Shown here: piece by piece, positions 1-10,286 of the stretch
Position numbering within the stretch: the stretch's first letter is position 1
Layout of the letters: the number at the start of each line of letters is the position of its first letter
Source: Dugong dugon
Taxonomy: Eukaryota > Chordata > Mammalia > Sirenia > Dugongidae
Reading direction: 5' to 3'
NCBI GenBank assembly: GCA_030035585.1
Contig: CM057462.1
Coordinates: forward strand, 112,215,234-112,279,233
Length of the DNA: 64,000 nt
The notes under the pieces: generated by a model
Database searches by the model: none
The model's input: the letters and a program-made list of their open reading frames with translations, nothing else
Told to the model about the DNA's origin: nothing
Translations under genes and position numbers: made by a program

Positions 1-1
1 A

Positions 2-2376
2 ACATTTACAGAAGAGCTTGTACCAGTTCTACTCAAGCTATTTCAGAGCATAGAAGAGGAAGCAACACTTCCAAATTCATTCTATCAAGCCAGCATAACG
101 TTGATACCAAAACCAGGCAAAAACATCACAAAAAAAGAAAATTACAGACCAATATCTCTCATGAATATAGATGCAAAAATTCTGAACAAAATTCTAGCCA
201 ATAGAATTCAGTATCATATCAAAAAAATAATACACCATGACCAAGTAGGATTCATACCATGTATGCAAGGATGGTTTAACATAAGAAAATCCATCAAAGT
301 AATTCACCACATAAATAAAAGGAAAGAAAAAGTCACATGATCATCTCAATTGACGCAGAAAAGGCATTTGACAAAGTCCAACACCCATTCCTGATAAAAG
401 CTCTCAATAAAATAGGTATAGAAGGGAAATTTCTCAACATAATAAAGGGCATCTATGCAAAACCAACAGCCAACATCATTCTTAATGGAGAGAGGCTGAA
501 AACATTCCCCTTGAAAACAGGAACAAGACAAGGATGCCCTTTATCACCACTCCTATTTAACATCGTGCTGGAAGTTCTAGCTAGAGCAGTAAGGCAAGAG
601 AAAGAAATCAAGGGCATCCAAATTGGTAATGAAGAAGTTAAACTCTCCCTGTTTGCAGATGATATGATACTATACATAGAAAACCCTAAAGACTCCACGA
701 GAAATCTACTGGAACTAATAGAAAGATTCAGCAGAGTAGCAGGATACAAGATAAACATTCAAAAATCAGTTGGATTCCTATACACCAGTAAAGAGAACGA
801 TGAAAAGGAGATCAGGAAATCAATACCATTTTCAATAGCCCCTAAAAAGATAAAATACTTAGGAATAAATCTGACCAGGAATGTAAAAGACCTATACAAA
901 GAAAACTACAAAACACTGCTGCATGAAACCCAAAGGGATCTACATAAATGGAAAAACATACCATGCTCATGGATAGGCAGACTCAACATTGTGAAAATGA
1001 CAATTCTACCCAAAGCAATTTACAAATACAACGCAATCCCGATCCAAATACCAACAACATTCTTCCAAGGGATGGAAAAACTAATCATTAACTCTATATG
1101 GAAAGGGAAGAAGCCCCGAATAAGTAAAGCACTACTGAAGAAGAATAAAGTTGGAGGACTCACACTACCTGAATTGAGAACCTACTATACAGTTACAGTA
1201 GTCAGAACAGCCTGGTACTGGTACAACAACAGAAACATTGACCAATGGAACAGAATTGAGAACCCAGATGTAAACCCATCCACCTACAGTCACCTGATTC
1301 TCGACAAGGGCCCAAAGTCCATCAGCTGGGGAAAAGACAGTCTTTTTAACAAATAGTGCTGGCAAAACTGGATATCCATTTGTAGAAAAATGAAACAGGA
1401 CCCATACCTCACACCATATACAAAAACTACTTCAAAATGGATCAAAGACCTGAATATAAAGCCTCAAACTATAAAATTCATAGAAGAAAAAATAGGACCA
1501 ACACTTCAGGCCTTAATACATGGCATTAACAGGATACAAACCATAAACATCAACACAAAAAACCCAACAGATAAACTAGATAACTGGGATCTTCTAAAAA
1601 TAAAACATCTATGCTCTTCAAAAGACTTCACCAAAAGAGTCAAAAGAGAACCTACAGACTTGGAAAAAATTTTTGGACAGTACAAGTCAGACAAAGGTCT
1701 AATCTCCATAATCTACAAGAAAAGCCAACACCTCTACAAGAAAAAGACAAACAATCCTATCAAAAAATGGGCAAAGGAAATGAACAGACACTTCACCAAG
1801 GAAGACATTCAAATGGCCAACAGACACATGAGGAAATGCTCACGATCACTAGCCATTAGAGAAATGCAAATTAAAACCACAATGAGATACCATCTCACCC
1901 CGGCATTACTGGCACGAATCAAAAATACTGGAAATAACAAATGTTGGAGGGGCTGCGGGGAGATGGGAACTCTTATACACTGCTGTTGGGAATGCAAAAT
2001 GATACAACCATTTTGGAAAATGATATGGCGTTTCCTCAGAAAGCTAGAAATAGACATACCATTCGATCCAGCAATCCCACTCCTAGGAATATATCCTGGA
2101 GAAATAAGAGTCATCACTCGAATAGACATATGCACACCTATGTTCATGGCAGCATTGTGCACAATAGCAAAACGATGGAAACAACCTCGATGTCCATCAA
2201 CAGATGAATGGATACACAAACTATGGTACATACACACAATGGAGTACTATGCAACGAGAAAGAACAACAATGAATCTGTGAACCATCTCATAACATGGAT
2301 GAAACTGGAGGACATTATGCTGAGTGAAATAAGTGAATCACAAAAGGACAAATATTGTATGAGACCTCTATTGTAA
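2..2376 (+). pseudogene. L1 ORF2 (reverse transcriptase and C-terminal part), lightly damaged
   Basis: ORF2p nicks genomic DNA and reverse-transcribes L1 RNA. Here the frame is open from position 2 to 340, shifts once near 330-340, stays open to a TAG at 1354-1356, and continues in the same frame to 2376. The RT landmarks are clear: a [14 protein letters not shown] stretch near 520-560, and the catalytic FADD box at 652-663, intact. Near 1942-1990 lies the cysteine-rich C-terminal motif (spacing CX3C, then H and C). With only one shift and one nonsense codon seen over about 2.4 kb, this is the best-preserved RT in the window. It is not functional as it stands: the endonuclease half is off the window and the frame is broken. 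Confidence 0.95.
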
Positions 2377-3880
2377 AAACCCATGAAAAAATTCACTTGC
2401 AAAATGTAACAATCCTTGTTGGTTACTAGGGATGGGAGGGGAGGGGGGGAAATACTGAATAGGCAATAGATAAGTGGTACCTTGGGTGAGAGGTGAGATA
2501 GTACACAGTAAAGGGAAAACTAACACAACCTGCACAAGGAAAGGTTATGGAGGCCCTATAGACACATCCAAACACCCCGAGGGACTGAGTTGTTGGACGG
2601 AGGGCTCTGGGGACCATGGTCTCAGGGAACATCTAGCTCAATTGGCATGACACTACTTATAAAGATAATGCTCTACATTCTACCTTGGTGAGTAGTGTCT
2701 GGGGTCTTAGAAGCCTATGAGCGGCCATCTAAGATACTCCACTTGTCTCATCCCTTCAGGAACAAGGGAGAATGAAGAGAACAGGATACAACGAAAAGAT
2801 TAGTCCAAAGGACTAACTGTCCACAGCTACCAAGGCCTCCACAGGACTGAGTCCAGTACATCTAGATGGTGCCCGGCTACCACCACTGACTGCTTTGACC
2901 AGGATCACAACAGAGGGTTCTGGACAGAGCTGGAGAAGGATGTAGAGCATAATTTTAACTCCCAAAAAAAAAAAGACCAGATTGACTGGCCTAAAGAATA
3001 CTGGAGAAACCTCAAGACTGTTGCCCCCAGATACCCTTTCAGCTCAGAAGTGAAGTTACCTTCGAGGTTCGATGTTAAGCCTGGGAGTGGACAGCCCAGT
3101 AAAACTAAATGGGACTAAGGAGGTACAGGAGTCTGGTGACAAAGGCCAGAAGGCAGAGTGGGAGTAGGAAACTGATGATAAGGAACACAAGTTGAGTAAG
3201 GACACTGTCGATGTGTTGTGAGATTGTTGACCACTGTTATAGGGCAACAATTGTAGTAACTATTAAATGGGATGCTGATTTTTTCTGTAAGCCTTCATCT
3301 TGGGCGAGAATGGCAGCACAATTGGAAGAGCATAGTCAATATCACTTAAATGTGTAAGGAAAAAGTTTTGAAATGGTGTTAAAAAAAAAAAAAAACCAAA
3401 TGAGACTAATGAGGTACGGTAGTCCAGTGACAAGGGCCAGAAGACAGAAGGGGACAAGGAAGTCCCCTGGTGATAGGGAACACAAGGTGGAGTAAGGATA
3501 TTCTTGATGTGTTGTGAGATTGTTAACCATTGTTATAGGGCAACATGTGTAGTAACTGTTAAATGAGAAACTATTTTGTTCTGAAAGCCTTCATCTTAAG
3601 TGAGAATAACAGCACAGTTGGAAGAGTGTAGTCAATGTCACTGAACTGTGTATGTAGAAATTTTTGAAACGGTGTAGCTTTGGCAATCTGTATTTTCATC
3701 AAAAAAAAAACAAAAAACAAAAAAAGGTTGAGAATTTAGAGGCTTAATATGTTGTGGGGTTGTTAACCAATGTCATAAAACAACATGTGCACTACTGTTT
3801 CATGAGAAACTATTTGTTCTGTAAGCCTTCACCTGAAGTACAATAAAATATAAAAAATAAAAAATAAAAAATAATAATTT
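2377..3880 (+). repeat. L1 3'UTR with composite terminal modules and A-rich tail
   Basis: Non-coding 3'UTR following the ORF2 stop. It contains the stretch shared with the other copies ('tctacattctaccttggtga' near 2675), then alternating terminal modules. Module A is built around 'gttgttaaccaatgtcataa' and ends in a 'aaactatttgttctgtaa'-like stretch. Module B is built around 'agcacaactggaag'-like sequence and ends in an oligo(A) run. The final tail is an (AAAAAT)n-like run at 3841-3880. Confidence 0.85.
3103..3700 (+). repeat. Tandem duplication of about 290-305 bp in the L1 3'UTR
   Basis: Two direct copies lie side by side: about 3103-3394 and 3395-3700. Each starts with an 'aaatgggactaa'/'aaatgagactaa' version, passes through the 'gtgacaagggccagaag' stretch and module A, and ends in module B plus an A run (A14 near 3380, interrupted A10 near 3702). 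The copies have diverged, so the event is not recent. Other copies of this L1 type in the window carry only one unit. Confidence 0.8.
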
Positions 3881-3885
3881 ATAGA

Positions 3886-4262
3886 TATTTATTTCAAGAA
3901 ATTTGCTTATGCAGTTGTGGAGGCTGGCTAAGCATCCCAAAATCCGTAGGGCTGGGAGTCAGAAAGGAAACATCATAAGTAGGTTGGAACCGTATGGTCA
4001 GGAACTGAACCTTGTTGTCTATAGGCAATCAGGAGGGAAGGTCCAGGGGAGAGGGATAAAACTTGCTGACCTAGCTGGTCTTTGGAGCCTCTTACCTCTG
4101 GGAATGCCTAAGTCATCTTTTAAGAGCCTTCCAACTCATTTATCAGTCTCACCCAGGATAATCTCTCTTCTGATAAACATAAAATCAACTGATTAGAAAC
4201 TTCATTACATCTGCAAAATACCTTCACTGCAACAGCTAGATAAGTGTTTGATTGAATATTGT
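3886..4262 (-). mobile_element. MLT2-like (ERVL) LTR remnant
   Basis: The plus strand reads as the complement of an MLT2-type LTR: 'gatatttatttcaagaaatt', 'gcagttgtggaggctggc', and near 4206-4262 the 'catctgcaaaataccttcac' and 'gtgtttgattgaat' stretches. The terminal TGT...ACA ends are missing on both sides; the left end is cut by the preceding L1 tail. No internal sequence is attached, so this is a truncated solo LTR. Family assignment rests on recalled consensus features. Confidence 0.65.
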
Positions 4263-4336
4263 GGAAAGGTGCTTGCATGCCACAAAACAAAATGGCTGCT
4301 CCCTCCCTTCAGTCCTCCAACTCTCACTTAATTGGA

Positions 4337-4690
4337 TATATATGGTTGTTGTTGTTAGCTGCCATTCCATCTGCCCTGACTCATGGTGACACCATGCAAA
4401 ATGCAAGGAAATGCTGCCTGGTCCTGAGCCACACCCATGATAGGTTGAGATTGGATCATTGTCATTCATAGAGTTTTCATTGGCTGACTTTCCTAAATAG
4501 ATTTCCAGGCCTTTCTGCCCAATCTTCTTAGTCTGTAAATTCTGCTGCAAGCTGCTCAGCATCATCGCAACACACAAGCCTCCACTGACAGATGATTGGT
4601 GGCTGCGTAGGAGGTACATTGGCTAGGAATAGAACCTGGGTCTCCCACATGGAAGGCAAGAGTTCCATCACTGAACCACCACTGGCCACA
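4337..4690 (-). mobile_element. tRNA-Gly-headed SINE, flanked by 8 bp target duplication
   Basis: On the minus strand it starts with a tRNA-like head (A-box 'tggttcagtgatggaact', B-box region 'gggttctattcc') and ends in a (CAA)n tail, seen on the plus strand as 'ggttgttgttgttagctgcc'. The insertion is bracketed by exact copies of 'taattgga' at 4329-4336 and 4691-4698. Related copies are at 6333-6677 and 30947-31264. The end resembles the 3' end of the RTE LINEs in this window. Confidence 0.88.
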
Positions 4691-4849
4691 TAATTGGAAT
4701 GAAAACAGAAACATACATATCAGGAAACATACTAGAAAGGAAATTCTGGGGACTATAGTTCAACCTTAGTGCCTTTACACATCAAAAACCCATCACAGGT
4801 AATTATTTTGCCTTTGGCCTTAGAATTCTCAGAATAACTAGCATAGTAA

Positions 4850-5054
4850 TCTGGGTAGCACAAACAGTTAAGTGCTTGACTGCTATTTGAAAGGTTGGCA
4901 GCTTGAACCAAACCAGAGGCACCTTGGAGGACAAGCCTGACGATCTGCTTCCAAAGGTCGGAGCCTTGGAAACCCTATGGAGCAGTTCTACTTTACACAC
5001 ATGGAGTCTCCTTGAGTCAGAAACCACTTTACAGCATCTACCAAAAACAACAAC
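4850..5054 (+). mobile_element. tRNA-derived SINE, long variant (AfroSINE-related)
   Basis: It begins with a decayed tRNA-like head ('ctgggtagcacaaacagtta', A-box-like) and continues through 'gcaccttggaggacaagcct' and 'tatggagcagttctacttta'. It ends in 'gagtcagaaacc' and a CAA-rich tail (5042-5054). This version carries an extra central segment absent from the short AfroSINE form, as do the copies at 7050, 42731 and 50287. Confidence 0.8.
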
Positions 5055-6332
5055 ATGATGTCTTGCAATATTTCCATAACTAAGCAGAGATTCCCTCCAG
5101 TAATTAGAATATGTTGTCAGGAGAAACATTTCCCTATTGAGTTTTTTTTTTTTAAATCTGTCACAACATACACACCTCAAAGTTGTCTTATGAAAATGTC
5201 CACAGAGGTCATTTGACCTCAACTATCTAATTCCTTTATCTAAAATGGTAGACAGCAGCTTAACAACTTTCTGCATAGGTATCCAACGCTTTGGCTTTTC
5301 CCCACAAATCAGCACTTTCACGAAATTCGTCCTTATTCTGGGCAGATCTCTGCAGTTGTACTCGTACATGAAAAGGAGCGGACCCCAGGCTAAGAGAGAA
5401 AGAATGCCTGATATAAAATGTTACTTTCTTCAACCTACCTTCCCTTTCCTTGCCCTCTTCCGGCTTCTCTTCCTCTTTCTTTCCCTTCATCTCTCTCAGT
5501 TCTTTACTTTTCTCCTCCCTATCTTCCTCCTTCATTTTGTTCTTCCATCATTTCTTTCTTTCTTGTCTTTCACATACATATGTTAAACTCCAGAAATAGT
5601 ACTTTACACAGAATTGAATCACAATAAATGTTGAATATATGTGTATATGAATGAATGTTGATTACAAATCTGTCATGTTAAGACAAGTTTTTCTTTGTTC
5701 CTAGCTGGCTGGCACACTTGTTAAAAAATACGTTGCTGCAAGTTCAACCAAACTTTCATTTACTTGTGAAACGACTTGCCAAGGTAGTTCCCTTAATTTC
5801 CTAACTTCATGTGGTCCTTCAATTTGGCCTACAATATAGGCCAAGCTGCTAATATTTCAGGAAAATGTGATTATTTTACTTTTCAAAACTCTTAAAAAAT
5901 GCATAGCATCGACCCAGACATTTCTTTGTTTCATTATTTAAACTTTCCCTTCAAAATATTTTTATATAAGAATTTAAACATTGCCATGCAGCACATTTTT
6001 CTTGAAACTGTGCTAGTTAACCTAGTTATTCCTCTCATTTTTATGTCCTAAGTGCTCTTGTTTCTGTCTTTGAATGAGAAAGTTAAGATACCTAGCTAAA
6101 CTGAAGAAATTGTCATAGATAGTGGTTTTGTTCTAACATATTTTAATGTTTTACCTGAATGTAGGTCAAATGCTAGTTACTCTGAGAACTGTAAGGTCAA
6201 AGGCAAAATAACTACCTGTCATAGCTTTGCGATGTGTAAAGGCACCAAGGTTGAACTAAAGTCCCCAGAAATTCTTTCTAGTATGTTTCTTATTATGTAT
6301 GTTTTTTGTTTGACTATGTTTCCAATTATGAA
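5055..6332. other. Unassigned interspersed DNA with a pyrimidine-rich tract
   Basis: I recognise no gene or transposon here. There is a T run near 5143-5152 and a CT-rich stretch at about 5430-5570 that leaves long reading frames open on both strands by composition alone. The rest (5580-6330) is AT-rich and without visible structure. Confidence 0.6.
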
Positions 6333-6677
6333 GGCCAGTGGTGGTTCAGTGATAGAACTCTTGCCTTCCATGCGGGAGACCTGGGTTCTATTCCTGGTCA
6401 ATGCACCTCCTGTGCAGCTAACACCCATCTGTCAGTGGAGGCTTCCATGTTGCTATGATGCAGAACAGGTTTCAGCGGAGCATCTAGTCTAAGATGACTA
6501 AGCAGAAAGGCCTGGTAATCTATCTCTGAAAATCAACCAATGAAAATTCTATAGATCACGATGATGTCATCCTCAACTGATCATGGGGATGGCAAAGAAC
6601 CAGGAAGCATTTGTTGTGTTTTGCATGAACATAAGTCAAGGGAGGATTGAATGGCAGCTAACACCAACAGCAACAAA
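6333..6677 (+). mobile_element. tRNA-Gly-headed SINE
   Basis: The head at 6333-6405 closely resembles a glycine tRNA: A-box 'tggttcagtgatagaact', an anticodon-arm-like 'cttgccttccatgcgggaga', and B-box-like 'gggttctattcc'. The body is collinear with the copies at 4337 and 30947, and it ends in a CAA/CAG-rich tail ('caccaacagcaacaaag'). It is not a tRNA gene, because the acceptor stem is not closed and a SINE body follows. Confidence 0.88.
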
Positions 6678-7049
6678 GTCAAGATGTAGAATAATACACA
6701 TTACTGGAACTCATCTGTGTTGGGTTGTATTTGTCTACTCTGGAGAGCAAGGGTGTGAAACTGTTATGGTAGCTTTTGGTGTTCATACTAGCTGGCCAGA
6801 ACCAGCTATGCCTATCTACTCCCAACTCCAAGTTCAAAGATAATTAGAAATTAGCCTCAACAGGAGTATTTACATTACAAAAATCAGCAAAACTACAAAC
6901 CAGGGTTTTTTGTTTTTGTTTTTGTTTTTTCTCCAGACATCCAGTTGTTGAACTTTTAACAAAAAAAAAGTGGAAACACTTAACTTTTCACATTCTGTTT
7001 CATCCCAATGTTTACACATACCTAATTCTATGAATTACTGATTGTTCTT
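6678..7049. other. Unassigned DNA with two homopolymer tracts
   Basis: T/GT-rich run at 6906-6930 and an A run at about 6961-6969. No gene or repeat family is recognised between the two SINEs. Confidence 0.5.
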
Positions 7050-7254
7050 CTTGTTGTTAGTTGTCGTCCCGTTGATTATGACTCATAGTGACCCTATGTA
7101 TGCAGAGTAGAACTGCTCCATAGGGCTTTTACGACTGTGATCTTTTGGAAGCAGATTGCCAGGCCTATCTTCCGAGGTCCTTCTGAGTGTGTTCAAACTA
7201 CCACCTTCCAGCTACTAGTCAACCACTTAACGGTGTGTGCCACCCAGGGACTCC
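7050..7254 (-). mobile_element. tRNA-derived SINE, long variant (AfroSINE-related)
   Basis: On the plus strand the copy reads from the tail ('cttgttgttagttgtcgtcc', 'gactcatagtgaccctatgt') through 'gtagaactgctccatagggc' and the central segment ('ggaagcagattgccaggcct'). It ends in the complement of the tRNA-like head ('tgccacccagggactcc'). Confidence 0.85.
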
Positions 7255-8084
7255 TTTGTAACACTGATTAATAATTAATAAAATTTGAAGAAATCTCACC
7301 TGAGACAAAATTATTAACCAAAATTTTCTGCATATAGGAAATATTTCTGTTAGTTTGCTTTGAGGAAACTTTCTTTAGTTCAGCTTAAAAACTAAAATTC
7401 CCAGAAAGACTATTTATAAATCATTTCCCTCAAGAATGGAGGGTAAAAAAATAACTGGCCTATTAGGATTCTTAAGGCATAGAAGATAACATTTGGCTAA
7501 GTCTCAAAACTATAAACCTACAAAGACCAAATTAGTGAAGTTCATTCTGTGATAATGCTCTTGTTTCTTTATTCTCGAGGTTGATATTCTTATGATAACA
7601 ACAGCACCATAGAATTTTTTCCTTCTTTGTGAGGCATTTATGCTTGTGGGCCTACCTGAATAGATGGGAAAGTGTTAATCCATACATGTGTGTGTGTGTG
7701 TGTGGTGGTGGGGGGGGATGTATATGTGTGTAGGATCATAAGTAGTTAGAGAGCCTGTCTAGAGACCTTGGAATCAAAAGATGTTTTAGACATGGTCCTT
7801 GACTTTAAGGAATTTCTGATGTCATACCTAATGGAATTACAAAGCTCTGTCGTTTGAATCAATGTCCCCAGTGATTTTTCACTAAATGATGCTGACTCTG
7901 TATATGCCCTCTGTATATTTTTAGTACTTATTTCTCACATTATGAAAAATGGAACATGTGCAAGGATCTCATATTTTTTACTTCATGGGTCCAAAAGACT
8001 GAATTCCAAAGTAAAGGAAGATGTATAAATATACCTCTTTATCAATAATTCTCTATATACATCAAAATTATCTGAGCATTTACT
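7255..8084. other. Unassigned DNA with a TG/GGT microsatellite
   Basis: The TG repeat and adjoining G-rich run occupy about 7686-7718. The remainder is AT-rich and shows no reading frame or repeat that I can name. Confidence 0.55.
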
Positions 8085-8470
8085 GAAGAAGAACGGATGC
8101 CTTTGAATTATGGTGTTGGCAAAGAATAGTGAATATACCATGGACTATCAAAAGAACTAACAAATCTGTCTTGGAAAAAGTTCAGCCAGCATGCTCCTTA
8201 GAAGAAAGGATGGTGAGACTTTGTCTCACATACTTTGGACATGTTTTCAGTAGGGTTAGATCCCCAGAGAAAGACATCATGCTTGGTAAAGTATAGGATC
8301 AGCGAAAAAGAGGAAGGACCTCAATGAGATGGATTGACACAGTAGCTGCAGCAATGGGCTCAAGCATAACAATGATTATGAGGATGGCGAAGGACTAGGC
8401 AATGTTTCATTCTGTTGTACATAGTGTAGCTATGAGTTGGAACTGACTTGGTGGCACCTAATACAGCATA
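8085..8470 (+). mobile_element. RTE/BovB-type LINE, 3'-terminal fragment
   Basis: The fragment encodes the remains of the RTE C-terminus, collinear with the minus-strand copy at 31623-31940: a 'taccatggactatcaaaaga' start, 'ctcacatactttggacatgt' and 'atgagatggattgacacagt'. It ends in the RTE 3' tail, which includes 'tatgagttggaactgacttg' (about 8429-8450). All frames carry stops. The fragment is heavily 5'-truncated. Confidence 0.88.
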
Positions 8471-10273
8471 ACTTAACATTTATTAAAAATACAGGTCACT
8501 GGGCTCAATTCCAAAGATTTTTCTTTCTATTTTTTCTTATTTCTTTTTTTATTAAATTTTTTAAGACTAAGCAAAAGTGTAGGTACCTGCATTTTTAGCA
8601 AGCAGCTGAGGATGGGATTCTGACACAGGTGATTCTCAGTCACATTTTAAAACATATTGATCAGAAAGATCACCAGGATTTTCTGTTAGGTGAAATCAAA
8701 ACCCAAACCCCATACTAACCACTAAGGCAGGTGCTTCTCTTCCACTCAGGGCAATGACTATCTTTGAACTGTTTGTCACATTTCAAAAAGGAACAACACT
8801 TAGCAATGTGGTTATACAATGAATAAAAGTTGCATTTTCTCCTGGTCTAGGGAAGTGGAGGAGGTAGGGAAGTGTGTATGGGGGATGAGAAGGGGGAAGT
8901 TGGAAGGGATAATCCTGCCTAGAACTAACTTGGTGTCAGAGAGGAATCTTGGTGTGAGTTCAGATGTGGAATTCCCAATATACCTGAATCCTCATTTCCG
9001 ATCATCTCTCAGACTCACAGAAACACATTATTTCTCTTTAGTATCTCATCTTCTCAGTAAGTTCCCATATTCTGAGACTCACTATCATGAATAAACATTA
9101 CAGCCAAAGTCTAAATGAGATGAAGAAAGAATATATTTGGTCTCATGATAAAAACCAAGAGGTCAAATACCAATAGGCAATTGTCTTCTCTAAAATACAG
9201 CAATAAATAGTCTTTCGTTCTCATACCTAATGCAAACTAATCAACAATCAGAACACTTTAAAATGCTAGGAAAGATATTTAATCTTTAAGAATTTATTCT
9301 AATTCTTTAGTTAAATAAGATTTGACATAGTCACAGGGAAAAATAAATTATAAATTAAAACCTCATTTTCAGATGAAATGAGTGGATAAAGAACGCAAAT
9401 CTTCCTGTCTTTCAGATGCAGTTTCTCTTCTAAAGACAGTTTCGGTTGTTATTTATTACAGAACATTACATGTACACCATTTTCTCAAAGATTTTGTCGT
9501 ATAAGTTAATTAGAGTATAATAGGCTTATTATACCAGTTGAAAGAAAAATACAGTTTCTCATTATTTAGGTTGGCTCACTTTCCAATATATAAAATTATT
9601 CTATGTGTAGGTATACATACATAAATCTTGCAGGTGCAGATTTGATAAGGCAAGCATAGAAAGAATCATTAATATCTTTTTACTCTTTCCTTCAGAAGTT
9701 GCAATACAGCTATTGGGAAACAACACACAGGCCTACAGTTTTTTCTTTTTGGTAATTTAGTGTGGCAAAACTGATGGTAAAGGATGAAAATATGCTGGGA
9801 GGCAGAAAAGAGACAAACTTTTTGATGTTTACTGGGATATACCAGGGGATCTGCATGTGCACACAGTGGAAGGGTGATACCCAAACAGCCTCAGTTTTCT
9901 CATGAATAATTATCTACTTGGCTGCTGTTAAATACTTCAAGCATTACCTGACTATACAGTGATTTCTCTGCAATGCCAAAGGAACACACACTTGTGGAGG
10001 GTCAAGCACAAATCAGTATTGTGACTGAAAAAATTATGATTTAAAAATATCTCTTACAGAAAGTAAATATTGGTTTACTTTCCAACATATTACTAAACAG
10101 TTAAATCATAATTTTTTAAAGTCCACTAGGGGGACAGGATAAAAGATACTTTCTAAAAGTTAAGGGTTAAATATTCAACCCTGCTAAATGTGCTTTGAGA
10201 CAGGCACTCGCAGAAGATGGCTACAAAACTCAGAATCTTGGGAAGAAAATGTACAAAGTGTATTAGACCTTAC
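8471..10273. other. Unassigned AT-rich DNA
   Basis: About 1.8 kb without a supported gene. The stretch near 8610-8680 faintly recalls a MER5-type hAT element but is too decayed to call. The open frames at 8819-9094 and 9669-9884 show no domain, codon bias or splice signals that would set them apart from chance. Confidence 0.55.
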
Positions 10274-10286
10274 AAAAATTATTCAT

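Larger units (their letters stand above)
1..3880 (+). mobile_element. L1 LINE, 3' half, entering from the left edge
   Basis: The left edge cuts into L1 ORF2 inside the reverse transcriptase domain. ORF2 runs to 2376, followed by a long 3'UTR and an A-rich tail (about 3841-3880). The 3'UTR is of the same type as those of the copies ending near 18450, 27537, 36820 and 38977 (minus). It is longer here because of an internal tandem duplication (3103-3700). The 5' end, ORF1 and endonuclease lie outside the window. Identity is certain at superfamily level; subfamily naming would need a library. Confidence 0.97.

Noticed and set aside
4236..4619. 127-codon minus-strand open frame
   Set aside because: It overlaps the tRNA-Gly SINE on its own strand and reads through SINE sequence; no independent support.
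5430..5570. Possible coding exon in the CT-rich stretch
   Set aside because: All frames on both strands are open because of low complexity; no splice or start signals stand out.
6333..6405. Possible tRNA-Gly gene
   Set aside because: The head is similar to tRNA-Gly but the acceptor stem does not pair, a SINE body and CAA tail follow, and two more copies carry the same body.
7686..7718. Possible Z-DNA or regulatory TG/GGT repeat
   Set aside because: It is an ordinary short microsatellite with no associated gene.
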